A DNA stretch of 64,000 nucleotides. Origin: Thuidium tamariscinum (lineage: Eukaryota; Streptophyta; Bryopsida; Hypnales; Thuidiaceae). Shown here one piece after another: positions 46,865 through 59,700 of the stretch; the stretch's first letter is position 1; the number at the start of each line of letters is the position of its first letter. A program made the position numbers and the translations under genes. Below the pieces are notes generated by a model. That model was given only the letters and a program-made list of their open reading frames with translations. It was not told where the DNA came from and made no database searches. The stretch is taken from NCBI GenBank assembly GCA_947034885.2, contig OX344758.2, positions 3,288,501-3,352,500 of the forward strand, read 5' to 3'.

Positions 46865-47310
46865 TAGACTTCCCCTTGGCCCCCCCCCAAGTGTTATATA
46901 TATATATATATATAAATTCTTCTCCCTCCCCCCTCCCTCCTACTTGTAAATTTTTGAGCCAAGTTACCACGACGATCAATATGGGATATAACAATATCAT
47001 AGCCAATAGCTTGTATTCTTATCCACTTCAACACCTATAGTCATATTCGTAGTCGTGTCCATATTTTCATACCAAGTAAATATATCCATAATTTGGAATT
47101 GTACTATATCTTGGTACCATATCATATTGTGATATAATATTCGTATCTGTATTTTGAATTTGTATTTGGATGACTGAGGTTGAATCTCACAAAGATCAAC
47201 AGCTTGTGAAATTTTGAGCTACTGATAGCATTTTGGAGTAGAAGCATTTTTTTTGAAAAAAATCAATAGCTTGCAATTTTTGAGAGAAGGGGGCAGGCAA
47301 CTAATGGCAA
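46865..47310. repeat. Dispersed repeat with degenerate TATTYG/GTATCC core (copy 3) and TA tract
   Basis: C-run, a TA dinucleotide tract (about 46895-46914), CCCTCCCCCCTCCCTCC, CAATATGGGATAT, a core of ATATTCGTAGTCG-type words and GATCAACAGCTTG, then GAGAGAAGGGGG. Same layout as 225-580 and 42575-42955; the TA tract is specific to this copy. Confidence 0.6.
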
Positions 47311-47364
47311 ACAAGGATGTGTGCTACCTCTTTGGGGGGCAAGTCATTTGTCCACACCTTTAAG

Positions 47365-47450
47365 AATGAAACTCCTATGAAGAATGAGGAATTGTAGTAA
47401 GAGTGAAAAGACGAGTTGAGCCTTTCTTCATGAAGGTGTGACATTGCTTA
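47365..47450. repeat. Dispersed repeat ending GTGTGACA (copy 2)
   Basis: AATGAAACTCCTATGAAGAATGAGGAATTG and GCCTTTCTTCATGAAGGTGTGACA match, inverted, the sequence at about 50450-50560 upstream of the TFIIIC gene, and partly 8395-8510. Class unknown. Confidence 0.45.
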
Positions 47451-48098
47451 AAATTTATTGTGTGAAAAATGGTGAATAGAAAGTGAGATTATTGGTGTAG
47501 CTTCCTTATAACTTGGTAAAAAATAACTAACTAACTGGGTGCTTAAATTTTTAGTAAATTATAGCCTAATTTCCCTATATATATGCATTAAAGGATTGCC
47601 TAATTTGTAGAAGTTCAACTCATTATATACAACCTTACATATCTTTTTGTCAATAATTATAAACAAGTATTTCAAAGATGATGCCTTGCCATTTTGATCA
47701 TTTTAAAGCCCATCTCTTACAAAGAAAGCATATTTTTTTGGTGCAAAAAACCTTGATATTTAACAATACACTAATTCACAAGGTATAGAGTTTAGGATTT
47801 GGAATTCTAGACAAGACTTTAGGTGAATGCAACAACCTTAGATGAAAATAGCAACAATCATCAAAAAATTGTAAGAACAATTTCTATGAATGCTTAACTT
47901 ATTTCAATCAATTATATTAAAAAATTCCAATATTTCATTGAAGAAAGCAAAATGTACCTCTGAGTCATGTTTGCTTTTAATGCCTAGTTGGAGTTTGAGC
48001 TTCCTACCTTAGACTTGAAATAGGTTCATATAGAATAGATGTAGTTCTTATGAGATTTATAAATCATATTAGCTTTTTAATTCAAACATAATTTTTAA

Positions 48099-48976
48099 GT
48101 CCTAAATGCTCAAGGTCTTTTATGAGCTTTTAGAAATTTGCTCTAAATTGAACAAAAAGTCAATATTTTATCAAATTTTTTTGAAATGTAATTGTACAAA
48201 TTTAGACTAAATATGTTAGAGATCATTTATAAAAGAAATCCACAAAAAATATCACTTATGGATTGAAAGATTATATTGTTTGATTACAAGGGTGTTAAAA
48301 TTGCAAAAGTGACATGAAGACTTTCAATCCTCTTTTCACATGTCAAATCTAAAAAGTTGGTTACCAAAAAAATATGAGGTTAAAGGGCCTAACAATCATA
48401 ATTTCAATCAATTTATGCATTAGATGTTGTTTGGGAGATTAGAAGACTGTTTTCGGCCTGTTTCCAATGATGTAAACAGTCAGAATAAAATATAATAAAA
48501 AAATAAAAAAAAAATTTTTTTGAAAAAAATATTAAAAATATTATTATCCGACATGGTAGTCTCTCGACCACGTCAGATCGTAGATGTGGTAGTTCTTGAC
48601 AGTGTTCCCATAGTTGGGAACTCGCCATCTTCTAAACTGCAGAAAAAAACATCTAATGGCTTTTAAAAATCTACTCTACAATTTTCCAAAGTGGATTTCT
48701 AATGGGTTTTTTTTTCCCAAGCTTTAATGTATTTGAGGCTCATTTCCAGGAGCCCTCAACACTATGGGAAGTCAAGATTGCAAAAGATACCATTGTTCAA
48801 AATCTTGAATAGAGAAATCATAATCAATCATTTTCAAGATTGTTTTTTTAATGCTTACATTCAACTTCAAAAAGAAGTTTCCAAAATTATAAACTTCTAA
48901 AAATAGCAACTTCATTAGGTTTTATTTAATTTCAGTTTTGCAAACACCAAATTTTGGTGCCTTGAACGTTTAAGGG
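48099..48976. mobile_element. TTAA/CCC-type element, CCCTAAATGCCCAAG subfamily (copy 3, with insertion)
   Basis: Left GTCCTAAATGCTCAAGG after TTAA (48095-48098); right CTTGAACGTTTAAGGG before TTAA (48977-48980). Both halves match 13762-14410 in inverted orientation. It is longer (878 against 649 bp) because a CATTAG-family MITE of 241 bp is inserted at 48418-48658; 878 minus 241 is 637, close to the other copy. Confidence 0.75.
48418..48658. mobile_element. MITE, CATTAG-TIR family (copy 4, nested)
   Basis: CATTAGATGTTGTTTGGGAG at the left and AAAAAACATCTAATG at the right are inverted ends. 241 bp with a long A-run and GTTCCCATAGTTGGGAACTC. It sits inside the element 48099-48976. Confidence 0.7.
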
Positions 48977-49214
48977 TTAATTCAAAACATTGCCCAAATT
49001 TTACAATTGTATTGTGCTTAGCACAAATTTGAACTAAATGGGCAACAAATTAAATTCATAAAAACTTGAGATAAATATTTATGAAATGTGTAAGCCAAAA
49101 AATTGACAAACTTTGGTTGCGTAATTTCTAAAAATATACTAATTCAATGAAGGAAAAAGAATAAAAGTAAGAGTGAAATTTTATAATTGTCCCCCAATAC
49201 AAGACTTTCTTTAA

Positions 49215-49439
49215 CCAAGAAACGATGCGGAGGCCATTTTCTAATCAATGAACAAAGAAACATCTCTTTGTGTAGGACATAAATGCAACTATTTATTCTC
49301 AAAATTAGGGGGGGAGAGGGAAGATCTTCTATAGTGCTTTGATTGGCTTCCAATGAGTACTTTTGGATTTTTTTGAACCAATGATTCCGATAGTATCAAA
49401 ATTCATGATTTCCATAGTCACCGGCTTGTCATTTAAAGG
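49215..49439 (-). mobile_element. TTAA/CCC MITE, 225-bp subfamily (isolated copy, inverted)
   Basis: Left CCAAGAAACGATGCGG after TTAA (49211-49214); right ATTTAAAGG before TTAA (49440-49443). 225 bp. In reverse complement the order GGAAATCATGAATTTTGA, TTGGAAGCCAATCAAAGC, AGAAGATCTTCCC and AATAGTTGCA follows cluster units 1 and 3 at 30.8-31.4 kb. Confidence 0.75.
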
Positions 49440-49443
49440 TTAA

Positions 49444-50705
49444 TTTCTTCATTACCAGTCCAAATATAGAATGAACAAAATATTTTCATGTAGACAACAA
49501 TAGTTTATATTACAAACTATATTATTTAAACAATTGTCATTTTTCTGAAATTGCCCAACAAATTTGCTCCATATCTTGCACAAGATCAAGGAACTTTTGC
49601 TCCCTTGCATTAATTAGAAAAAAAATGTTAACTTACATTCCCACATAGCTAATTTATTTGTTGATCAAAAAGAAGAATTCAAAAAGTAGCAAATACCATA
49701 ACTCATGTAAAATGAACTTTACATTAGAGTTAATCATAAAGTGTGTACAATGCTGAACAAGGAGCTGGAGTTTGAAAAAAATACAGGTCAAAACTCCTTA
49801 GTACACCAAAACTGAGGTTTGATGCCATGTTTCTTTTCTACTATTCTTAGTTAAACCTTCATACGACACTTTTCACAACACAGGATGAACTTACAAACAC
49901 AATTGTACAGTTCCATTGCTTCAAACGGCGGGGGGCATAAGCTTTTGAAGCTCAAACTGCTGAGCTAGTTCACGGATCCATGTCAAGTTTTCTCTCAGGT
50001 GATTCTCGCCGCGCTGCACTAGTCTTGTTGCTGTTGTCATTCCTCTAGAGAATTTCTCGTGGTGGATGTCTTGCTCTTGTTGCTGATGTCGTAGCCTCCC
50101 TTTTCTTTTTAATTCTATCGAAAAGCATTGGAATTCCCGCTCAGTTTCTTAAATCCAGAAGACTTGGGGCTTACTTAGAGTCTGGAATTTTGTAGCGATC
50201 TCTAGTATTGGATGTCTTACTTGTTGGTAGTGTCGTTCCTCTCTACAGCCTTTTTCTTTAGTTCCTTCACCGAAAAGCATTGGAATTCCTGATCAATTTC
50301 TATAAATCCGAGGGGCTTATTTAGGGTTTGAGTTTGAAGGTTTGTAGCGATCGAGCATGCAGGATTGAAGGAGGTGCAGCTACTGACGCAAGTAATTTGC
50401 GATCGATAGCTTCGTAATCTGCGCAGGTAAATCTCCTTCTCAATTCTCCTTTCTCATTCTCCACACAATACAAAAGGCGTGTCACACCTTCTTCATGGAG
50501 AAAGGCTCCTAATTGCTCCTCTTTTCTCTCCACAACTTCTCATTCTTCACAGAAGTTTCATTCTCGGAGAAGGAGTGACAACCCCTGATTGGGTGTGACC
50601 ATGACAGAGAAATTGCTGAGCAACACTTTGAAGATGGCCTGAGCAAGATGGCCAGGATTTGCCGCTGCCTTTGAATGCTGGATAATTCCTAGTGGAGGCA
50701 GTGCC
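49444..50705. promoter_or_regulatory. Upstream region of the TFIIIC gene
   Basis: AT-rich to about 49900, then balanced composition. 50450-50600 holds the inverted copy of the dispersed repeat also seen at 47365 and 8395 (GTCACACC..CATGGAGAAAGG and GAGAAGGAGTGACAACCCC), so a mobile sequence lies within about 100-250 bp of the start codon, in the promoter or 5' leader. No clear TATA box chosen; no upstream coding exon seen. Confidence 0.4.
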
Positions 50706-53700
50706 ATGGACGCCTTGGTGTCCGCGGCGCTGCATGAAATCGCTGTCGAAGCAGCTCAAGGTGAAGCCATTTAAAAAAAATTCGGAGTTTCTTTTTCTTC
50801 TAAACCCTAAACCCTAATCCCTTGCTGTACCTGGCGCTTTGAAAAACCTTGAACTGAGAGCTCGAATCTCTGTGTGAGTACAGGATGCTCCTTGCCAAAG
50901 CTATGGACAGGATTGCAGGGAGCTGCAGCAGCCTTAGAGTTAGACCTGGATGCAAGAGTCAAGCAGATTCTATGGAAACAAGTCCTACACGTGCCAGGAA
51001 TAAGCTTCCTGATTTCGAAGGCACAAGGATCTCAAACCCTAGGGGCTTACCATCCGTCTATTCAATTGGTGGTGGAGGCAGAGAAGCTCGGGGTGCATGT
51101 TGTAGCTCCAGAGGGGCTACGTGAGAGTTGCTTGGGCCTGTATGACGGCAAGCAATGCGATTCGGCTATTACAAAGGACCAGCGAGAGCTTCTTGAACGG
51201 CTTGCCAAGGCCAGGTTTGTATCTAAGTAGAATTAGTTTGTTACCCTTCTCTGCGGCATGTATTGGATGTTTGAGTTTGAGGCATTTCACGTGTACACTT
51301 TTGCTCAATAGTATGGTGTGTTGACCACCTTTTAATGATAGATGCAGGTTTAATGTCATAGGTAGAGTCACAAAGAGTAGGAATTCAAATATTATTTTTC
51401 ATGAGAGAATTATTCTCGACCATGTTGATTGTCTCTTGTTTTAACCATGTTTAACCATGTTTTAACCATAACAGTTTTGGTTCAATCAAGCCTATTATTG
51501 ATTCAGAAACTTTTACGATGATTTGCAGGAGCCAAGGAGTTACACAAAGCCAGTTAGGCAAAGAGTTCAAAACAGGCGGGAATAAAATGTTTTACGTCAT
51601 TAAAGGCTTGGAGGCACGTGGACTTGTAGTTCGTCATGCCACAATAGTACGTACTCATCAGCCGGCTTCAAACGGGCCAAATAGCAAGTTTGTGCCGATT
51701 GTGGCAACCAATCTGGTCCATCTATCTCGCTATGAGAAGGATCAAAATCTTGGCTCGCATGCACGCTATGAAATCCCAAGTTCGTCCAAATCTAATCTCT
51801 CACATAACAATGCTTCTGGATCTGGAGATGCGGGCGCTGGCGAAGAAGATGCCGGACAAGCAACAGAGGAGGTTCTGATCAATGACGATTATCCTGCTAT
51901 GCAACGAATTTGTGAGAAGCTTGAGTCTGCTGAAGACAAGGTATGTCTCATACTCACAAGTTATTGCCATTTCACTCTGTCTTAGAGCAACTTGCGGTGG
52001 AGCGATTTGATATCACAACTGTACTTGGGTGGCGTGTTGATGAACCTTGCATATCATCTTATCTTATGAAGCACCTCGACGTGATCTGTTTCACTTTTGA
52101 TTTTCAAGAACTTGGTATTGCCTAATTGATAACTGTTATTTTCTGTTGTTATTCTGTGCCTGGTAAGTTGCACTGATGTTTTCTGTGTTCTGCGTCGATT
52201 TATCAAGGTGATGGTGGTGTCAGACCTGAAATTGGATCTCAATTATCGTTTTGCTCAAGGCCATCGAAGCTGGCGCAGAGTACGTGGTTTCCCTTTTCAA
52301 ACTTTTTCTCTGAAGACTGAAGTTCCTACGATCGATGATGGATCTTTGACTGCATTCTTTATAATATTTGTTCTTTCAGTTTCGCCTTAAATGCCAATCT
52401 TTGTGCTTTCTTAGTTATGAGGTTCCTTTTTTTTCTGTCGCCCATTGCTGTTCTGTTGATAATTAATGTCACAAGAATCGTAAGCTTTAATCTCGTTTTC
52501 GAATGTCTGTCTGTAGTCGTGAATCATAGTAGAGTGATTGCCCTGTGGCTGTGCGCTCTTGGAGAGTGCATCTTTTGAATAGGTTGAATAGGTTGCGTAC
52601 AACTGATTTAGGGTTAATCTCTTAGTTGTTACTTTGACTTCAGGACTACTTTTCCTTGTGTTGTCTCAAGCACGTGATTTAACCACAACTCTATCTATGT
52701 TCCTCCATTTCCAGAGAGCAGTAAGCACAGTAGCGAAATTTTTGAAATCATTTGAATGTTGAGATCGGAATTTATCATTCAGTGCTGGGAGATTAAAGGA
52801 TGGGGATGCTTTTGGTTGATGCAGCTGGCAAAACGACTGCAAGATGCTGGTATGGTGGAGATCTTCAACGCCCAGATTGCGGGGTCGAAAGTGAGACCGG
52901 CTCTCGTATTGCCAGCAGTTCACATCGTATTACGTCATCGTTTTAGGTCGAATTTTGTTATGAATATGCCCGAGCCTTATGATGGCTATGAGTGAGAATA
53001 ATGTGTAAGCTATGAAGTCTGGTTTTGTGTTCCTCTTCTGAAATCCTTTGAAGTGCGTCGCGGGATGCCTAACCTGCAGTGAGGACTTTTCCTGCAGATT
53101 GCACCTTGTATTCGATTGTTGAAATCTTTCAATACTAAGGCTTTCAATGCTGGAAACGACGATACAGAAGCGGAGGCACAACTACGTGGTGTGAAACGTG
53201 GCCAAGTAACCGATCAAGTAGTTGAAAGTGCTCTTGATCGCCAGATTTATGATCTGATTGACAATTCAGGTCCTGCCGGATTATACATGATGGATGTAAG
53301 TCACGGGCGAACAGCTCTTCCATTGCTTTATATTTATTGAGAATCCTACGCTTTGCTCTCTTTTGACGTTGTCTTTGCTGTAGTGTAAGTAATAAGTGAG
53401 GTTTATGCGGATACTTGTAATCTTCTCATTTAGCCTGGATCTATGTGTATATTGAACGCGTGACTTACACTAATGGGACCTGATTGGGTCATTGAAGTAT
53501 CGATTGCCATAGAGGTCAGAGCTTATTCTGTATTATCAGCTAGTGGGTTTGGAGGTCGGAGGATCAGTTGTGTTATGTCCCTCCAACCTTCAATTTTCAA
53601 CCTCTTTGGACATGACAGAAAAATAAGATGCGTTACTGATTTGAAGAACCACAATATTCTACAAATTCCATGTTTTAGAGTAAAATTTATAAATCTAATT

Positions 53701-56700
53701 ATAACTTTCAGAAATATGTTCACTGTTATATTTATCACGTAGTCGTCAAGGGAAGGCCTGCAGCATTTCAGGTTTCTATCCGCTTCATCGGAAGAATATG
53801 GTCATGACACTCTTGTTGAGTCGTGAGGAATATTGTCTTTGTTGTGAATCTCATTTCTTCCTTCACCTGAGACGTGGGGTTTACCGGTCGAATGAACATC
53901 TGCCATACTTGTTCGTTACTGCTCTCCTCGTTTCTTGTTTTGGGATCTTTGAGATGGTTCGCAGCGCCTGCAATGATAACTCTAAATCGATGATCAGAAT
54001 AGCTGTCTGGTTTTCCTCCACCTGAATTCTCTTGTATATGGTGCACATTACAACTGCTTTGTTGTTCATGGTGGCGTCTGCCTACTCCTAGGCCTATCCG
54101 AGTGATAACAGCGGGTGTTGTCCAATGTAGATTTGGAAGCAATTAGGCTTGAACAACAAGCGGAACTACTTCCGGGTTACCAACATGCTTGCTAAAGGCT
54201 GCATTGTTTCCGAAGCAGAGCAGCATAAGAAATCAATGCTTTACCGTCTAAGAACAGCACCTAACGCCTATCTGGCCTCCAAGGCCGCTGTGAGTGTTGC
54301 AATTGCAAGCGCAAGTGTCGAACCACAAAACATCACTCCGCTAGGTATATACTCTATATATGTGTTTGCAAAGCATAGTTTTTTAAATTTACGAGGTGTT
54401 ATAAATTCTTAATGAATGAGGAGAAATACCTTATGGTTGGATAATTGAATAAGTTCTCAACATCTATGTTTTTTGCCCTTTGAGATTCTGTTTTAACAAA
54501 CTTATTATCAAGTTTGTTCTATTGTGTTCTGTCCCCCGTCAATTGCACGGGTAAAGCATTTTCTATATTTCTGGCACGAGACTGTGACTTCTCTTTGGAT
54601 TTTAATATTATCTCTGACATCATTAATTGGTTAATGGTGGTCAACAGAATGTTTTATCTTCATAAAGCTGCGCAGTCAGTGCGTCAAGTACATGTTTGGA
54701 CGTGTGGACACGCTTTTGTTATCAAGAGTAACAGATTTTGTTTGAGCTGATTCTATAGCATACGTCTTCCATGATAGAGGATTCATTTTTCTCTTTGTTC
54801 ATTCAAATAATACCTGGTTTGATCTTGGCTGCAGCTCAAATTGCTCCGCCGTCTACTGTAAGAATTCGGAGAAAATCAACTAGCAAAGTGAAGAAGGAGA
54901 AGGAGAAACTGGAGAAGGAGAAAGAGACGGAAAGGGAAAGGGAATGTGACAGAGAAAAGGAGAAGGGAAAGGATCACGAAAAGGATCTAACTGAAGATAC
55001 CACTGGGACACCTTCTGCAACAAATAAACTGTTGAAGAGCCCAGAGAATTCAAATGATTATCGAGAGATGACAGTAGTGGATTTATCGATTGTGAAGGTG
55101 GATGAAGATGAGCCCTTGGTAGCCACGTATGAGATTGACCCTGGCTTCCTCCGCATTTTATTGATATCTTACACATCTAAATGTATCAGTCTAGTTCATT
55201 TTTGGAAATAATGTCTCTAATGTGAGTGAATAGGGATCACAGAATCACAATGTTTTCAGTCCGATTCACTATTATCAAGGATCTATGTTGCTCATGCTCA
55301 AGATGCCTGTTCTGATCAATCTCAATCCCAATGGTTGCAATGTTTACATGTAGATCCGAGCAGATGTACCCATTTCCGCTTCAAACCACCACGGCCATCC
55401 AACGGGAACAACGTGTCATGCGAAGATTGTTTGTAAGTGTCCGCCAGGCATCATATGCTCATTTTATTTCTTTTTTGTTTTGTATGGTTTTCAGAAGTCA
55501 CAGTGTCGATTTATCGGTGAAGTCTTCGTAACCTTTAGATGGAAACTAGAAGGTGCTAGGTGCATAGAATTGATGTATGATTGGCTTGTATGTGGAACAG
55601 GAAGAGAAGTTCATACCGCGAGTGGAGCTTCATAGATGGATTGAGGAATCTGAGAAGGAGCATAAAGACACTATGATGGATCGCAAGACTCTGACACGCT
55701 TGCTACAGAAGCTGCGGCGGGAGGGTCGAGTCAAGTGCATTGCCTTAAGCATGCCAGGCCTTACCAACTGTGGTCGAAGTCGGCAAAGTGAGGTTGTTCT
55801 TCTTCCCGAGGTACAGGTTGGGCCTGATTTGCTTGCCAAAGTCCATGATCGCATCCGGCACTTCGACATGATCAATAGGGGCTTCGGTTCATCGAAAGCC
55901 AAGGCAGATGCTTCCACAGTACCTGTTCTGATGAGTGTGAAGCAAATACACAAAGGTGGAAAGAGAAAAATTTTACCTGCAGCTGAAACAGAGGCCGAGA
56001 AAGCCAGGACGTTGAGTGAAAATGGCTTTGTTCCTGCGAAAATGATTCGGGTTCGGATGCTTCACACTTTTCTTTGGTCATACGTAGATGGTATCTCCGG
56101 GTACGCTGATGACGAGCTGGTGATGAAGCCGGATGACAGCTCTTGTCGGGTCTTTTCACTGGCACTCGCAGTAAAGGTATTATGCTACAACTTCTCTGGG
56201 ACACGATTTCAGCATATAGTACTTTTTTGTTCTTAGCCATCAGTTTTATCACCAACTGTAGAAACGTAAGCGATCTTTCAGCTCTGAGGGCGAAGAGGAC
56301 TTTAAAGAGCATATCAGCAGGGCGCATCTAGTTTGTACAGAGCGTCTATATTGAGCATCTAGTTCTGTTGTTCACGCGAAACATAAGGTGAATATTCCAA
56401 GATAATGTTTAGTGGAGCTGTTTGGTATTTAAAAGTATATGGATATCACACTCACTCGTATACACTATGTTCGTACAGGCAATGCCTCTGGACCTCTTTC
56501 TGCAAGTTATCGGCTCAACCAAGTCATCGGAGGAATTAGAGCCCTACACCAACAAGGGACAACGCTTGTGCGACCTTCCAGAATCAGAAAGTTCTTCACT
56601 ACTTGTTTCTCACGCAAATAGTCGCCTTTCGTGGCTTATTGATATTTTACGGCGACTTAAGGTACATTGCAGTTGTCAAGATCACTAAACATTCTTCTTC

Positions 56701-59700
56701 TTTGATACTTGCATTGTATACTGCTGGTATAGTTTTTATGGGTCTTTAGACACTCAGATGCAATGGCTGTCAAATGCTAAATGGACTGTATTAGGAGTCG
56801 CTTTAGTCACATCTATTGCAAGCTGGTTACCCCTTGATTAAATTTATTTTTACGCGTTACCTGTCATCCTGCTGCAATCAAAGGAACAGTTATGTTTCGA
56901 CTCTCATTACGATGTTTGCTCGTCATGCAGCTTATTCGGCTGGTGATGGGAACTGGTACCCCCCTCGGGCATTCAAAAGCTGGCTTCAGTCGGGGTGCCA
57001 ATTATTCTCTTGAAGCGTCACTTATATATGCCATGGAAATACAGCCCTACATAGAAGAACCTGCCCCTCAACCTTTGTCGTCTCTTAGTTTAGATGCCTT
57101 TGACTTGACTCCAAGAGCCAGGCACGAGTTCACATTGACTTCAAGCGAAAGTTTGGAGGCCTACTGGCAGACACTAGAGTATTTCTTTTCAGGAGCGGGG
57201 CCTTCGGTTGCAAGGAAAGCGTTTCCAGGCTCCAGCGTTCCCGAGGTCAGAATTTGTTTTTAGTTTACTTTTTTGAGGAAATTGTGAGTGGTTTACCTGT
57301 CTACCTATGAAGTTGTCTGTTTTTCTCCTTCTCCCACGCAGATGTTTTCTGCTCCTAGCTTTCTCGCTACGCTAATCCTGAACACTTTATCGGGAATTCA
57401 TTTGCATGGTGTTTTGGAGAATGGCGACATGATGCATTTCCCTTCCAAATAATATCGTGCTTTCTTTGGGTCGATTGTAGTTGTTTGGCCTCCGGTCATG
57501 GGTATCGCTGCGGGTAATGACCTCAGAACAACGGCAGAGGCTGATGAAGCGAGTGGATGAAGGAGGGGACGATAAGCGGTTATCGCATGCGGAGTGTTTA
57601 TTGCTGGCCAGGGAACTGAACCTCACTCCCGAACAGGTATCGTGTATTAGTAATTATGCACTTTGCTCATTATGAGTACTTTACTACATGTGTTCATCCT
57701 TTTATCTATCTCTGACTTTTTGTAACACTGATTGTGGACCGCTAAGTACTTGCGAAACGCTAATCGAAGCATGCTGTTCACTGATGATAACAATACCGCA
57801 GCATTTATTACATTCCCTTTTCTTCTGCTAGAAATTATCTTTTGGCAATAACAATGTACTTGGAACGATAGGTTCTGACTCTCTGCATCCACGTCTAGTA
57901 TAGGCAGTACATTAGAAAGTGAAGTTGGCGGTATTCTGGTAGATTTTCAACTCTTTCAGATCGAATCGATGTGTCAAATTGGTTGCCAGGAAGGCGTGAT
58001 ATGTACTGCCGGACCATATAAAAGTTCACGGTTGTATTGTGTACTGTAGATTTTTTGTCGTAACAGTCTTGTGAACAAAGATAATCAACCAGAGTTGATT
58101 TCAGGTTTTGAAGGTTTCATACGAGAAGAATCGGAAATATCGGCTTTCGCAACTGGATAAAGAAAACATGGGTTTAGCCAGCGGAGCGTCTGAAAATGAA
58201 GTCAGTAGAGGTCATCGAATCAAACCAAATATACATGCCGGAGTCAAAAAGAGAGCCATCACTGATGCAGACCTCGTGGAAGTAGCTCATGTTAGGGCAT
58301 TCAAACGACAGCGCCAATTAGAACAGGCCTCTGCTGCTGAGGATGTGCCTAAAACTACGGGTGGGTATTCTTCAAGTTCATGTTGGTATATTGGTTGGAA
58401 TAATCCTTAAGCAAATTCAAACAGTATTCACAGTTGATTCCGTCACACTCGAAAGCCCTTTTTTTATATCTGACCCTTTTCCAGCTTTGTGCAGCTTTGT
58501 GGTGTTAGGTTCTTACTGTGAGAGTCTGAATTTAGGTCTGAGCTAAGAAGTACTATTCATGGAGCACTGCTTGACCTTCATGGCTTATTTCAGGTCTTAT
58601 GGATATGATGTTAAATTCAAACGAGGGGGAAGCCGATGCTCTCATTGAAGATGAGGGTGAGGAGGACGAAGAGGAAGACAAAGGGACTGAGGAAAATCCT
58701 CTTAATAATCTCAAAACCATCTCTAAATTGAAACCTCCTCGGCGTAAACGGTTTCCCTGGTCAGAAAATTTAGATAGGTACTTCACTTCGTTAATTTCCT
58801 GATGGATATGCATGTGTGCATTACTCCTTCGACCTCTCAGCAAATTTGAAAATTACTGGCAATTGTTCGTTGTTGAATCATGAGAGGAGAAAATTGAAAG
58901 GAGGGAATTGCTGGAATTGGATTTTCGTCATCCTTGTGCATTGGGAATTATTTCTTTTTTTCCTTTTGAGAGGTTGCATTGTCCTTTGTTTGATTGTGGT
59001 TGTTTCTTTCTCACTATGTGTTCTCTCATTGATGCAGAGTTTTGATACGTTGCTATACAAGGCAACGTGCCATACTGGGTGCCTCTAACCAACGCGTGGA
59101 GTGGGCTTCAATACCCAATCTTCCTGGAAACTCCACTTCTTGCAGACGTCGAATCGCTGTTCTTAAGTCTGACCCTGCTATACGAAAAGCTCTCATGAAC
59201 CTTTGTAATGTCTTGTCTGCTAGATATGTGAAACAGCCGGACTACATATTATTAAATAGTACAGCAAGGGAAACAAATATAGAGTCTGGCGTCTCTGAAG
59301 CAGTTGTGCAACCTAATTCCAATAGAGATACTGTAGACAATCAACTAGAGTTATCGACTGTTAACCTTCAAGAGGATTTGCCTTGGGACTCGTTTGATGA
59401 TATTTCTGTGTCATCGGCTTTGAATGAGGTTATGCAATTACGGAACATTGCGAAGGCTTTAAGTAACAGTAAGCGAAGTTCAGGATTTCGAACGAAGGTA
59501 CCGAAGCCTGCAAAGAAAGTTGAGAGGCGTAGCAAGAAGGTATCAACATCTCTTTCCAGCATGGTTCAGGATGCTGAACCTCCTGCAATTGTGCCGGTTT
59601 TACGAACAAAACCTGTCCCACTATCCAATCGGAATCAGGGGACAGCCTCGAAGGATCATAAGGGCGATGCTGCAGCTAGTAAGTTTAACCTGTGGATGAA

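Noticed and set aside
46895..46914. TA tract as a regulatory or origin element
   Set aside because: Simple dinucleotide tract inside a dispersed repeat copy; length variation is the simpler explanation.
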